Assembly: GCF_000725345.1 (NCBI RefSeq)
Contig: NZ_CP008852.1
Location: 4,787,001 to 4,851,000, forward strand
Direction: 5' to 3'
DNA length: 64,000 nt
DNA from: Pelosinus sp. UFO1
Lineage (GTDB): Bacteria > Bacillota > Negativicutes > DSM-13327
This document shows positions 47,898 through 55,802 of the stretch, piece after piece. The notes beneath the pieces are model-generated. The model saw only the letters and a program-made list of their open reading frames with translations, had not been told where the DNA came from and ran no database searches. How positions within the stretch are numbered: position 1 is the first letter of the stretch; every line of letters begins with the position of its first letter. Made by a program: the position numbers and the translations under genes.

Positions 47898-49178
47898 ATG
47901 AGTATGAAGAATTATCCACAAGGTTTGTTGTTCTCAGATGAAATTCAGAAGCAGGTAAGAGAAAAGTTTTGTAATGTTGAGAGTGATAGTTTTGGAAAAC
48001 GCATCTTTTTCGAGAATTCGGGTGGCTCGTTACGTTTGAAAGCGTGTATTCAAGCAGTAGCGGATATAGATTCACATCCAGACTGCCTAGGTCGTCATCA
48101 AGCACAAGCAGATGTCTTGGATGCGATAGTCAAAAAGGGTTATGAGGATTTGCGGATTATATTTAATACTCAAAAAGGATCGATTATAACTTATCTTTCG
48201 GCTTCACAGGTTATGTTTAATATTGTAGGAGCTATTGCTCATAATGTTAAAGGGAAAAATATGGTGGTCTCGGTACTGGAACATCCTTCAGGTTTTGACT
48301 CAGTAGAATATTATGCAAAACAAACTGGGCGAGAACTTCGTGTGTTACAAAGTAATCCAGCTACTGGGTGCATTGATGTCGATGAAGTAATACGTAATGT
48401 AGATAAAGATACCGTATTATTAAGTTGCATGTATTCTTCTAATACTACTGGTGGTATCAATGATATTGAAAAAATGGTTGAAGCAGCTCGTGCAATTAAT
48501 CCTGATGTCTATATCATCGTTGATGCTGTTCAACATGCACCTCATGGATTAATTGATTTGAGTAAGTTAGATATTGATGCTATGGACATTGCACCATATA
48601 AGTTTTTTGGCTGCAGAGGATCAGGTGTAGGTTGGGTATCTGATCGTTGTGCAAAATTACCGCATAATCGAATTCTTTGTTATAGCGAAGATACATGGGA
48701 ACTCGGCAGCACAGCACCGCACGTGTTTGCAGGCTATAGTGCAATCGTAGATTATGTATGTTGGCTTGGTTCACAGTACATTGATAGTGCGGATAGACGT
48801 ACTTTGTTTGAAGAAGGTATCCACCGTATCGAGTTGCAAGAACGGGGGCTTTTACACCGAGCATTGGAAGGGACAGCAATGTTGCCAGGGTTGCGTAGTA
48901 TTCCTAGTGTTCAAGTAATATGCGATAATCCTGATTTGACACAGAGAGATTTTATACTTCCAATTACTTTCGAAAACCTGGATGTCACTACAGCTGCAAA
49001 GGAATATATTAAGAGAGGTATTTACGTATTTGAACGTAAATCGCCTAATCATTATTCAAAGCGCATCGTCGAATCATTAGGTCTTGATGGTGTTATTCGT
49101 GTATCGCCGATACATTGCAATTCACCTGAAGAAGTTGATGCTTTTTTGCGGGCTACAATGGAAATTGCAAAACTATAA
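47898..49178 (+). CDS. Class V aminotransferase / cysteine-desulfurase-like PLP enzyme
   Basis: 426 residues. Fold type I PLP enzyme of class V: ENSGGSLRLKACIQAV near the start, SNTTGGINDIEKM, the PLP-nitrogen Asp and following His in IIVDAVQHAPHG, and the Schiff-base Lys in DIAPYKFFGCRGSG (~233). No Cys-containing loop typical of NifS/IscS is obvious, so amino transfer, lyase or decarboxylation on a substrate amino acid is more likely than sulfur transfer. It lies 14 bases after the NicX-like gene, with AAGGAGAGG before the ATG. Confidence 0.8.
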   Translation: MSMKNYPQGLLFSDEIQKQVREKFCNVESDSFGKRIFFENSGGSLRLKACIQAVADIDSHPDCLGRHQAQADVLDAIVKKGYEDLRIIFNTQKGSIITYLSASQVMFNIVGAIAHNVKGKNMVVSVLEHPSGFDSVEYYAKQTGRELRVLQSNPATGCIDVDEVIRNVDKDTVLLSCMYSSNTTGGINDIEKMVEAARAINPDVYIIVDAVQHAPHGLIDLSKLDIDAMDIAPYKFFGCRGSGVGWVSDRCAKLPHNRILCYSEDTWELGSTAPHVFAGYSAIVDYVCWLGSQYIDSADRRTLFEEGIHRIELQERGLLHRALEGTAMLPGLRSIPSVQVICDNPDLTQRDFILPITFENLDVTTAAKEYIKRGIYVFERKSPNHYSKRIVESLGLDGVIRVSPIHCNSPEEVDAFLRATMEIAKL

Positions 49179-49229
49179 TAGATGTTGCATAAATTACGTT
49201 TACTAATATTAATAAGTTAGGAGTAGCTA

Positions 49230-50207
49230 ATGATGAAAGCAGTTGTACTTGATGGATATACTTTGAATCCAGGTGACTTGAGTTGGGCTAAATTAGAAAG
49301 CTTGTGTGATCTTACTGTTTATGATCGAACTGGGTATGACGCTAGTAGTATGACAACCATTATTGAGAGAATTCAAGATGCAGAGATTGTTTTGACAAAC
49401 AAGACCCCTATAATGGCAGAGGCTATTCGTGCTGCTACCAAGCTTAAATATATTGGTGTATTAGCTACTGGCTATAATGTAGTAGATGTTGATGTAGCAA
49501 AGGAACAAGGAGTTGTTATTACTAACATTCCAACATATGGAACAGATGCTGTTGCACAGATGGCAATTGCTTTACTTTTAGAATTATGTCATCATGTTGG
49601 AGCTCACGCAGAGGCTGTAAAGCAAGGGGAATGGACTAATAATAAAGATTGGTGCTTTTGGACGCATCCACTCATTGAACTTGCAGGAAAAAATATGGGC
49701 ATAGTTGGTTTAGGAAGAATCGGACAGACTACAGCGAAAATTGCACAGGCTTTTGGTATGAAAGTACTAGCGTATGATAGTATGAAGTTGCCAGAATTAG
49801 AATCACAAATTTTGCAGTATGTTGAGCTAGATGAATTGCTTTGTAAATCGGATGTAATTTGTCTCCACTGTCCGTTATTTGAAAATACCAACGGAATTAT
49901 TAACAAAGATAATATTTCCAAAATGAAAACAGGAGTTATGATTATTAACAACTCCAGAGGTCCACTAATTGTAGAAAAAGATTTAGCTGAAGCCTTAAAT
50001 AATGGCAAAGTTGGAGGGGCGGCGCTTGACGTCGTATCTTCTGAACCTATCAAGGCAGATAATCCATTGCTGCAAGCGAAAAATTGTCTAATTACTCCTC
50101 ATATATCATGGGCGCCTAAAGAAGCGCGACAACGTTTGCTAGATTTTGCGATTGATAATATACAGATGTTTATTGAAGGTAAGCCCATTAATGTGGTGAA
50201 TCGTTAA
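49230..50207 (+). CDS. D-isomer-specific 2-hydroxyacid dehydrogenase
   Basis: 325 residues. NAD-binding motif GIVGLGRIGQTTAKIAQAFG (~149-168) and the catalytic set: Arg in NNSRGPLIVEKDL, Glu in SSEPIKADNP, His in ITPHISWAP. The sequence is closest in character to glycerate/hydroxypyruvate reductases. It would reduce a 2-oxo acid, perhaps the product of the neighbouring PLP enzyme, or oxidise an imported hydroxy acid. Last gene of the operon; a terminator follows. Confidence 0.88.
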   Translation: MMKAVVLDGYTLNPGDLSWAKLESLCDLTVYDRTGYDASSMTTIIERIQDAEIVLTNKTPIMAEAIRAATKLKYIGVLATGYNVVDVDVAKEQGVVITNIPTYGTDAVAQMAIALLLELCHHVGAHAEAVKQGEWTNNKDWCFWTHPLIELAGKNMGIVGLGRIGQTTAKIAQAFGMKVLAYDSMKLPELESQILQYVELDELLCKSDVICLHCPLFENTNGIINKDNISKMKTGVMIINNSRGPLIVEKDLAEALNNGKVGGAALDVVSSEPIKADNPLLQAKNCLITPHISWAPKEARQRLLDFAIDNIQMFIEGKPINVVNR

Positions 50208-50248
50208 TCATGAAAAATATATTCGACGAACAAAAGCGAAAGCTTTTA

Positions 50249-50279
50249 ATGGAATGGTGCCTGCGCCATTCCATTTTTT
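50249..50279 (+). terminator. Terminator of the GntR-linked operon
   Basis: Stem AATGGAATGG/CCATTCCATT with loop TGCCTGCG-like, followed by TTTT. Confidence 0.88.
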
Positions 50280-50306
50280 GTGTGTAAAAAAATATTACGG
50301 ATAATT

Positions 50307-50363
50307 CCAAGCCGTGGGTCGAGAGTTCGAATCTCTTCACCCGCTCCAGTAAATTCAAGCCTT
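50307..50363. repeat. tRNA-Gly 3'-half repeat (att site 2) with terminator
   Basis: Identical to the tRNA-Gly from CCAAGCCG through the CCA (to 50348) and on into GTAAATTCAAGCCTT. A hairpin terminator with a different stem (CCTTTCAGC/GCTGAAAGG, to ~50390) follows. It bounds the first accessory segment. Confidence 0.85.
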
Positions 50364-50408
50364 TCAGCGTTTAGCTGAAAGGCTTTTTTAGTGCTTAGTG
50401 GCTTATTA

Positions 50409-50886
50409 GGGTTCTGACGCAAAAAACAAAAGCATGCTATGATCTTCCTAAAAAGTCAAAAATCGAGGTAAAGAGAATGTCATAGGATTTATTTAAATGG
50501 AAACATTTTGAGTCAGAAATTATAATGTTGCGCGTTCGCTGGTACCCTAAGTATCCGCTCAGTTACAGAATGCTTGTTGAGATAATTGAAGAGAGAGGTT
50601 TGAAGCTAACCCATACAACAATTATGAGATGGGTTCACCAATATTCAGCAATAATTGATGAAAGAATAAGAAAACACCTTAAGCCAACAAATGATTCATG
50701 GAGAATGGATGAAACCTATCTTAAAATTAAGGGCAAAAATGCATATTTATATAGAGCGTAGATTCTCAAGGAGATACCATCGACTTTTTTGTATCTGAAC
50801 ATCGTGATAAAGATGCCGCGAAGAAGTTCTTTAAAAAGGACTTTGTGAAAAATTTGCACCAGAATCGTAAAATGATAGTAAGTTAA
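50409..50886 (+). pseudogene. Truncated, broken IS6-family transposase
   Basis: GGGTTCTGACGCAAAAAA at 50409-50426 looks like an IS6-type terminal repeat. The frame from ATG 50477 has a stop at codon 3, then reads on through the family motifs (YPLSYRMLVEIIEERGL, WRMDETYLKIKGK with the first catalytic Asp) to a stop at 50761. The protein continues in another frame (GDTIDFFVSEHRDKDAAKKFF) to about 50886. The C-terminal catalytic Glu region and the right terminal repeat were not seen. Confidence 0.8.
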
Positions 50887-50998
50887 AAAAGGTTAAGCCG
50901 CTCAGTGATGGACGGTTTTTGTTATGACCAAAGAAGAGGAGCGGTTTTCACTTAATTTACATACTATATATAGAATAATGTTAAAGAGAGGTGATATA

Positions 50999-51367
50999 AT
51001 GAACAGCGTTGAAACCGATCGTAATTGTTTTGAGTTTCATCATGAATGCCCTAATTGTCATAGTAAATGTCACAAAGATTGTCATAAATGCCCATCCTGT
51101 AATCATGATCTTCATCACGACTGTGGTTGTCATGAAAAATGCGAGAACCATGAGTGTCATAACAATTGCCATCATGAATGCGAGTGCCCTAAATGTCATC
51201 ATAAATGCCACAAAGATTGTCATAAGTGCCCATGTTGTGATCATGATTTTCATCACGACTGTGGTTGTCATGAAAAATGCGAGAACCATGAGTGTCATAA
51301 CAATTGTCATCATGAATGTGAGTGCCCTAAATGTCATCATAAATGCCACAAGGATTGTCATAAGTAG
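50999..51367 (+). CDS. Cys/His-rich repeat protein, probable metal binder
   Basis: 122 residues from the ATG at 50999, with AGAGAGGTGAT before it. From residue ~10 on, nearly every second or third residue is Cys or His (CHKDCHKCP, HHDCGCHEKCENHECHNNCH). A unit of 46 residues is repeated (138-bp DNA period, for example 51079 and 51217). No signal peptide or membrane segment. The composition points to a soluble metal-binding or metal-storing protein. It matches no family I can name. A terminator follows at 51401. Sits in the short second segment of the tRNA-Gly region. Confidence 0.75.
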   Translation: MNSVETDRNCFEFHHECPNCHSKCHKDCHKCPSCNHDLHHDCGCHEKCENHECHNNCHHECECPKCHHKCHKDCHKCPCCDHDFHHDCGCHEKCENHECHNNCHHECECPKCHHKCHKDCHK

Positions 51368-51400
51368 CGAAAAAATATATATGTAATCGTTAATGACGTT

Positions 51401-51426
51401 AAAGCACCCTTCGGGGTGCTTTTTAT
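51401..51426 (+). terminator. Terminator after the Cys/His-rich gene
   Basis: Stem AAAGCACCC/GGGTGCTTT with tetraloop TTCG and a T tract. A very similar terminator plus flank recurs at 55617. Confidence 0.9.
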
Positions 51427-51449
51427 TATGCCAAAAATGAGGTGATAAA

Positions 51450-51560
51450 TTGAAATGCTACACAGTGTGCGCCTGTAATATCAGTAATGATTGTATGCGT
51501 GATACCAAGGTGCAAAGACAGGGCGGTGCAAAAGATAAAAAAAGTAAGGTTAAAAGGTAA
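51450..51560 (+). CDS. Possible small basic Cys-containing peptide
   Basis: 36 residues from a TTG seven bases after GAGGTGA: begins MKCYTVCACNISNDC and ends in a Lys/Arg-rich tail. Not recognised. Coding status is uncertain. The rest of this stretch (51561-51884) holds only short frames broken by stops, which look like decayed genes. Confidence 0.3.
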   Translation: MKCYTVCACNISNDCMRDTKVQRQGGAKDKKSKVKR

Positions 51561-51884
51561 ACCACTATCGCAACTCAATACAGACATACACGAACGTGAC
51601 GGTCATATCTGCATAATACGCGGGTGAAGAAATATGACATAGTTTAAAATTCATATATTTTTGAATGATAATAAAATGCCATTGCGGTGTCATGAAGTGT
51701 AATAGTGTTTTATCGGAAGTTACCAACATATAATCCACAATTCACACAGGGTAAATCCTATACTAGTAAAAGGACAACAGGTAACAGTAGAATTAATAGA
51801 TCGAGTAAATGAAGAAATGTCAGAACCTTTGATTTTATTGACTTCGTAGCACTAAATAGAAACAGTAAAAATCCAGTTTTCCAA

Positions 51885-51945
51885 TTCCCAAGCCGTGGGT
51901 CGAGAGTTCGAATCTCTTCACCCGCTCCAGTAAATTCAAGCCTTC
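51885..51945. repeat. tRNA-Gly 3'-half repeat (att site 3) with terminator
   Basis: 61 bases identical to 43465-43525 of the intact tRNA-Gly region, running through the CCA (51929). The hairpin CCTTCCGAC/GTCGGAAGG and a T tract follow (to ~51971). It bounds the second and third accessory segments. Confidence 0.88.
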
Positions 51946-52121
51946 CGACGATTTGTCGGAAGGTTTTTTTAGGTGCAGGAAGGCCATAAAATTTATTAGA
52001 AGAATTTTATTTACGTGCAGAGGGCTTTAGTATCATCAGCTACTCGGGTTGTTTCCATTTTTGAGACTAAAAAAGTAGCAGATGGTTACAATTTAAATCC
52101 TAGGATAAAAAACTATAAAAA

Positions 52122-52150
52122 TTGACACACGTATTTATTAATACTATAAT
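52122..52150 (+). promoter_or_regulatory. Promoter of the thrS T-box transcript
   Basis: TTGACA 52122-52127, 17-base spacer, TATAAT 52145-52150. Bases 51972-52121 hold no recognisable gene. Confidence 0.88.
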
Positions 52151-52159
52151 GTATACATA

Positions 52160-52446
52160 TTTAATAAATAAAGACTGTGATAGAGAGAGTATCTGTTAAT
52201 AAAACCGAGCAGAGATAGGATGTCACCGGCTGAAAGCATCCTTTCGGAGTTAATAGAGAAGACCACTCTTGAGTTGCGTGCTGAACGGATATGATTTTTC
52301 ATTTTCAATTAAGCATAGCCGCGCACCTTGCGTTATCGAGGTTTTAAAGCGATGCCCAAAGGATATTATTCATTAGGCATAAGCAGGGTGGAACCGTGTG
52401 ATTAAAAGCTCTCACCCCTGATTTTTCAGGGGTGAGGGCTTTTGCT
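52160..52446 (+). promoter_or_regulatory. T-box riboswitch controlling thrS
   Basis: The conserved T-box sequence is present (CAGGGTGGAACCGTG, 52384-52398), followed by a terminator (CTCACCCCTG/CAGGGGTGAG, then TTTT). Upstream is a long stem I with the distal hairpin GGATG...CATCC. A likely specifier is ACC (Thr) at 52262-52264 in GAAGACCACTC. The bulge TGGA fits a tRNA ending U-CCA, as tRNA-Thr does. Uncharged tRNA-Thr should allow read-through into thrS. Confidence 0.9.
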
Positions 52447-52471
52447 ATTATAAAAGAAGAAAGAGGTGTTG

Positions 52472-54418
52472 ATGGTGATTAGTGTAAAGCTAAAGAATGG
52501 AAATCAAATAGAGGTGCCGTTCTCTACCACTTGTGCTGAAATTGCTAAACAAATTAGTTCAGGGCTTTCAAGAGATGCGCTTGCTGCTGAAATTAACGGA
52601 AAGGTGGTGGATATAACTACCACCATCAATACGGATTGTTCGCTGAATGTTATTACATTTGACGATGAAGCTGGTAAAAAAGTGCTGCGTCATACTGCTT
52701 CCCATGTTCTTGCCCAAGCTATCAAAAATCTTTATCCAAAGGTAAAGCTTGCCATCGGGCCTGCAATAGAAAATGGATTTTATTATGACTTTGACTCAGA
52801 TATTCCATTTACATCTGATGACTTAGGTAAAATAGAAAGGTCGATGAAAGGGATAATCAAACAAAATCTTACCCTGGAGAGCTTTGAGCTTCCGCGTGAG
52901 GAGGCATTAAAGCTTGCAGAGCAGCTTAATGAACCGTACAAAGTAGAATTGATTAATGAACTACCTGATAACGAGCCGATCAACTTTTATCGACAGGGCG
53001 ATTTTGTTGATCTTTGTGCAGGGCCCCATCTTCCCAATACTGGAATGATAAAGGCAGTGAAACTTACTTCCTGTACAGGTGCATATTGGAGAGGCGATTC
53101 CAAAAACAAAATGCTCCAACGCATATACGGGACAGCATTTACTAAGCAATCTGAGTTAAACGCCTATCTGACTGCAGTGGAAGAAGCAAAAAAGCGTGAC
53201 CATCGTAAAATTGGCAAAGAGCTTGATTTGTTTTCTATAGATGAATATATCGGTCAGGGGCTTATCCTTTGGCACCCTAAGCTTTCTGTTGTCCGTGAGG
53301 AAATAGAGCTTTACTGGCGTAAGGAACATCGCAGGCGTGGATATGAGTATATTTATACTCCCCATATTGGTCAAAGCAATCTTTGGGAAACATCAGGGCA
53401 TTTAGATCATTTTGCGGAAGGTATATATCCTCCAATGAAAATGGCAGCCAAGGACGAAGAGGAAAATACGACCTATTATGTAAAACCTATGAGTTGTCCT
53501 TTCCATGTGCGGATGTATAAGACAAGACCTCGCAGCTACCGAGAACTTCCCATTCGATGGTGCGAACTTGGTAGTGTATATCGTTTTGAAAAATCAGGCG
53601 CTTTGCATGGCATGTTGCGTGTACGTGGCTTTACTCAGGATGATGCACATATTGTTTGTACAGAAGATCAGTTTGTGGATGAGGTCAATAGCGTTCTTGA
53701 CTTTGCCCTTGATATGAATAAAGCATTTGGTTATGACAAACTTAACGTATATCTTTCTGTCCGTGATCCTCAGGATAACGAGAAATACCTCGCCAATGAA
53801 CCTGTGTGGCAACTGGCAGAAAGCACACTGGAAAAGATCCTCAGCGATCGTGAAATCGTGTTTAAAAAAGATATTGGCGGTGCTAAATTTTACGGTCCCG
53901 CAATTGACTTAAAAGCAGTGGATGCTATGGGACGGGAATGGCAGGGAACAACGATTCAACTGGATATGAATTTACCTGAGCGGTTTGGAATGACATATAT
54001 CGGTTCTGATGGTAAAGAACATACACCTATCATGCTGCATAGAACTTTGCTTGGTTCAATGGAACGCTTTGTTGGAACGTTGATTGAACATTATGCTGGT
54101 GCCTTTCCTCTGTGGCTTGCACCTGTTCAAGTAAAGATCTTAGCCATATCTGAGAAAAATCATGAATATGCTAATAAAGTGCTGAAAATATTAAGAAATG
54201 AAGATATAAGGGTTGAACTTGACGACAGGAGTGAAAAAATCGGCTACAAAATTCGTGAAGCCCAACTAGGTAAAATACCATATATGCTTATACTTGGTGA
54301 TAAGGAGCAAAATGAAAATGTGGTTGCTGTCAGAAACCGTAAAAATGGTGAAACTACAGTAATGAGTATTGAAGAGTTTCGTTCTTTAATTTCAGGAGAG
54401 ATATTTTATAAAAGTTAA
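52472..54418 (+). CDS. thrS: Threonyl-tRNA synthetase
   Basis: 648 residues. TGS domain (1-60), editing domain with HTASHVLAQAIKNLYP and the late Cys/His site (DLCAGPHLPNTG), class II catalytic core with motif 2 (YRFEKSGALHGMLRVRGFTQDDAH), zinc ligands in MSCPFH, DDAH and MLHRTLLGS, and a C-terminal anticodon domain. ATG 52472 is taken, with AGAGGTG before it; GTG 52475 is equally possible. All key residues look intact, so the enzyme should be active. Its place between tRNA-Gly att repeats suggests an acquired or second copy. Confidence 0.93.
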   Translation: MVISVKLKNGNQIEVPFSTTCAEIAKQISSGLSRDALAAEINGKVVDITTTINTDCSLNVITFDDEAGKKVLRHTASHVLAQAIKNLYPKVKLAIGPAIENGFYYDFDSDIPFTSDDLGKIERSMKGIIKQNLTLESFELPREEALKLAEQLNEPYKVELINELPDNEPINFYRQGDFVDLCAGPHLPNTGMIKAVKLTSCTGAYWRGDSKNKMLQRIYGTAFTKQSELNAYLTAVEEAKKRDHRKIGKELDLFSIDEYIGQGLILWHPKLSVVREEIELYWRKEHRRRGYEYIYTPHIGQSNLWETSGHLDHFAEGIYPPMKMAAKDEEENTTYYVKPMSCPFHVRMYKTRPRSYRELPIRWCELGSVYRFEKSGALHGMLRVRGFTQDDAHIVCTEDQFVDEVNSVLDFALDMNKAFGYDKLNVYLSVRDPQDNEKYLANEPVWQLAESTLEKILSDREIVFKKDIGGAKFYGPAIDLKAVDAMGREWQGTTIQLDMNLPERFGMTYIGSDGKEHTPIMLHRTLLGSMERFVGTLIEHYAGAFPLWLAPVQVKILAISEKNHEYANKVLKILRNEDIRVELDDRSEKIGYKIREAQLGKIPYMLILGDKEQNENVVAVRNRKNGETTVMSIEEFRSLISGEIFYKS

Positions 54419-54481
54419 TTGATGGAAGGAGGAGTATATTAGAAATGATTTGCCCTCCTTGTCCTCTTACAAGAGTTCGGT

Positions 54482-54516
54482 AATCATGCGGTTTCACGAC
54501 TGCATGATTTTTGTTT
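54482..54516 (+). terminator. Terminator after thrS
   Basis: Stem AATCATGC/GCATGATT around a 12-base loop, followed by T's. Confidence 0.75.
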
Positions 54517-54522
54517 TTAGAT

Positions 54523-54700
54523 TCATATCCCATAAGGACCAGCGATTCTATCAGCCATCTTTTGATCGTGACCGGGTATGGCATGTGCATAAATATCTAA
54601 TGTGACAGAGGGTTTGCTGTGACCAAGGCGACGTGACACTTCAATTACTGGCTCGCCATTGGCTAATAAAATGCATGGTAATACGTCTAATAACTTGGGA
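54523..54700 (-). pseudogene. Tyrosine recombinase (phage integrase) C-terminal remnant
   Basis: On the minus strand a frame ending at 54523 reads LLANGEPVIEVSRRLGHSKP followed by SVTLDIYAHAIPGHDQ: the last part of the integrase catalytic domain, with the RLGH box and the nucleophile Tyr in DIYAH. The N-terminal two thirds and the first catalytic Arg are missing. It is direct evidence that an integrative element entered here. Confidence 0.8.
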
Positions 54701-54735
54701 CATAAAAAAAAGGCCCTCTCGAAGAGAGCTATAAA
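54700..54735 (-). terminator. Hairpin beside the integrase remnant
   Basis: GGCCCTCTCGAAGAGAGC-type hairpin with an A run on its left, so it reads as a terminator on the minus strand. Between here and 54880 nothing else was recognised. Confidence 0.4.
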
Positions 54736-54929
54736 AAGATGGGAAAGATGTGTTTAACGCGTGAGTATGCGCCAAGATAATTATTCCCAATAAGTAGGGG
54801 TTATATACATTAGAGCGTGAGGGAGGGGTGAATGATAATTGGATGGAAAATGGATATTGAAGCTTGAAATTATGAAACAAAAAGAAAAAGCCCGAAAGCT
54901 CTTTCTTAAAAACCTTGCAACAATGGACG

Positions 54930-55181
54930 TTAACGGCGTGGGAAGCATTGCCTAGGGAAGCAAAACTGCCTAGGGAAACAAAACTGCCTAGGGAAGCAAA
55001 ACTGCCTAGGAAAGCAAAACTGTCTAGGGAAACAAAATTGTCTAGGGAAACAGAAGCGTCTAGGAAAACAAAAGCTACGAGGAGAGCAGACAAAACCAAC
55101 GCCAATAAATTGTCGATCATCTTCTTCCCTGAAATCATCTTCCCAATCTTCAATTTCAGGATCATCCCAATTATGATCCAT
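54930..55181 (-). CDS. Small protein with FCFPRQ hexapeptide repeats
   Basis: 83 residues on the minus strand. The ATG (55179-55181) has AGGAGGTGATCC upstream, an almost complete match to the 16S tail. Residues 1-27 are strongly acidic (DDPEIEDWEDDFREEDD). From ~34 the hexapeptide FCFPRQ or a close variant repeats about eight times to the basic end CFPRR. The DNA is an 18-bp tandem repeat (54945-55070), which also creates an open but unlikely frame on the plus strand. Regular Cys every six residues suggests cross-linking or metal binding, as in some spore coat proteins. No family recognised. Confidence 0.65.
   Translation of the reverse strand: MDHNWDDPEIEDWEDDFREEDDRQFIGVGFVCSPRSFCFPRRFCFPRQFCFPRQFCFPRQFCFPRQFCFPRQFCFPRQCFPRR
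54940..55072. repeat. 18-bp tandem repeat (about 7-8 units)
   Basis: Units of the form CCTAGGGAAGCAAAACTG with single-base variation. They encode the hexapeptide array of the minus-strand gene. Confidence 0.9.
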
Positions 55182-55289
55182 ATTGTAGGATCACCTCCTA
55201 ATTTACATAGAAACTCTTTTATACATAATATGCTCTATAGTAAATTAGGGTGACTAATCAGTTTCAATTATTATTAGAGAGGGGAAGGC

Positions 55290-55432
55290 ATGAAATTTAG
55301 TTCAACAAATACGCCGCTAATGACATCGCAAATAAGATAAGTGTAGCTGATTTAACACAGTGGCAATCGATTGAATTCCCCATCGAAATCATTCCTTTCC
55401 ATTTATTTAATAAAAATATTCTATCCTGAGAT
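55290..55432 (+). pseudogene. Frameshifted short gene remnant
   Basis: ATG 55290 with GAGAGGGGAAGG before it opens a 16-codon frame. Shifting frame gives a further readable stretch (ANDIANKISVADLTQWQSIE ...) to a stop near 55432. A single indel would join them. Product not recognised. A second short start (GTG ~55497) runs only 20 codons. Confidence 0.35.
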
Positions 55433-55616
55433 AATTCCATTCATGTAAGGAAAAACAAAGATAAAAATATGCTAGAGCGTGAGGGAGGTGTGACAGTGAA
55501 AACCGTTAATAAAAGCGTTTGGAGTTGTAGCATTAATAGCAATTTAAGTGTAATATAGGCGACAGTTTTTTGACTTTAGCTGTGATAAAATGATAGTAAG
55601 TTAAAAAAGATCGAAA

Positions 55617-55641
55617 AGAGGCACCCTTCGGGGTGTTTTTA
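55617..55641 (+). terminator. Terminator, copy of the one at 51401
   Basis: GGCACCC TTCG GGGTG hairpin plus T tract, preceded by AAAATGATAGTAAGTTAAAA, which also occurs at 50870 before the Cys/His-rich gene. Confidence 0.75.
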
Positions 55642-55692
55642 TTTATGCCTAAAATAATTATATCTTTCCAGTTTAAATATTATTATCACAAG

Positions 55693-55764
55693 AATGTATA
55701 TCAGTGAAAGCCGATATACAGGAAACACACAATTGATGATAAGAGTTCTTTGGCTATATTGGTT
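55693..55764 (+). promoter_or_regulatory. Conserved structured leader, copy 1
   Basis: TGTATATCAGTGAAAGCCGATATACAGG ... (key parts AGTGAAAGCCGATATACAGG at 55703) is shared with copies at 59941 and 62634. CCGATATA (55711-55718) can pair with TATATTGG (55755-55762), and AGGAA with TTCTT inside it. In the copy at 59957 the partner is TATATCGG and TTCCT, so G-U pairs here replace G-C pairs there. It lies ~40 bases before a phage-type gene cluster. Confidence 0.5.
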
Positions 55765-55802
55765 TAATATAAATCAATCATAAAATAACGGGAGGACTAA
55801 TT

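Noticed and set aside
50981-51361. 126-residue minus-strand ORF opposite the Cys/His-rich gene
   Set aside because: It is the antisense image of the CAT/TGT-rich repeat (Met/Thr/Phe-rich), without a ribosome binding site.
43435-51972. CRISPR array suggested by recurring ~60-bp repeats
   Set aside because: The repeats are tRNA-Gly 3' halves with terminators, irregularly spaced by kilobases, with no spacers or cas genes.
52015-52140. Short GTG frame (begins VQRALVSSATRVV) before the thrS promoter
   Set aside because: About 35 codons without a ribosome binding site and overlapping the -35 region of the T-box promoter; at most a gene remnant.
54641-55165. 174-residue minus-strand ORF rich in Leu/Ser (repeat LGSFASLGSF)
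   Set aside because: It is another frame of the 18-bp tandem repeat. The frame at 54930-55181 has a near-perfect ribosome binding site and ends cleanly, so this one is a shadow.
54915-55253. 112-residue plus-strand ORF of KLPRETKLPREA repeats
   Set aside because: Also a by-product of the 18-bp repeat; no ribosome binding site and the C-terminus looks non-coding.
55701-55718. Sigma-28 promoter suggested by GCCGATAT in the repeated leader
   Set aside because: The expected TAAA is not found 15 bases upstream in either copy (GAA-type sequence instead), and the motif is better explained by its pairing partner downstream.
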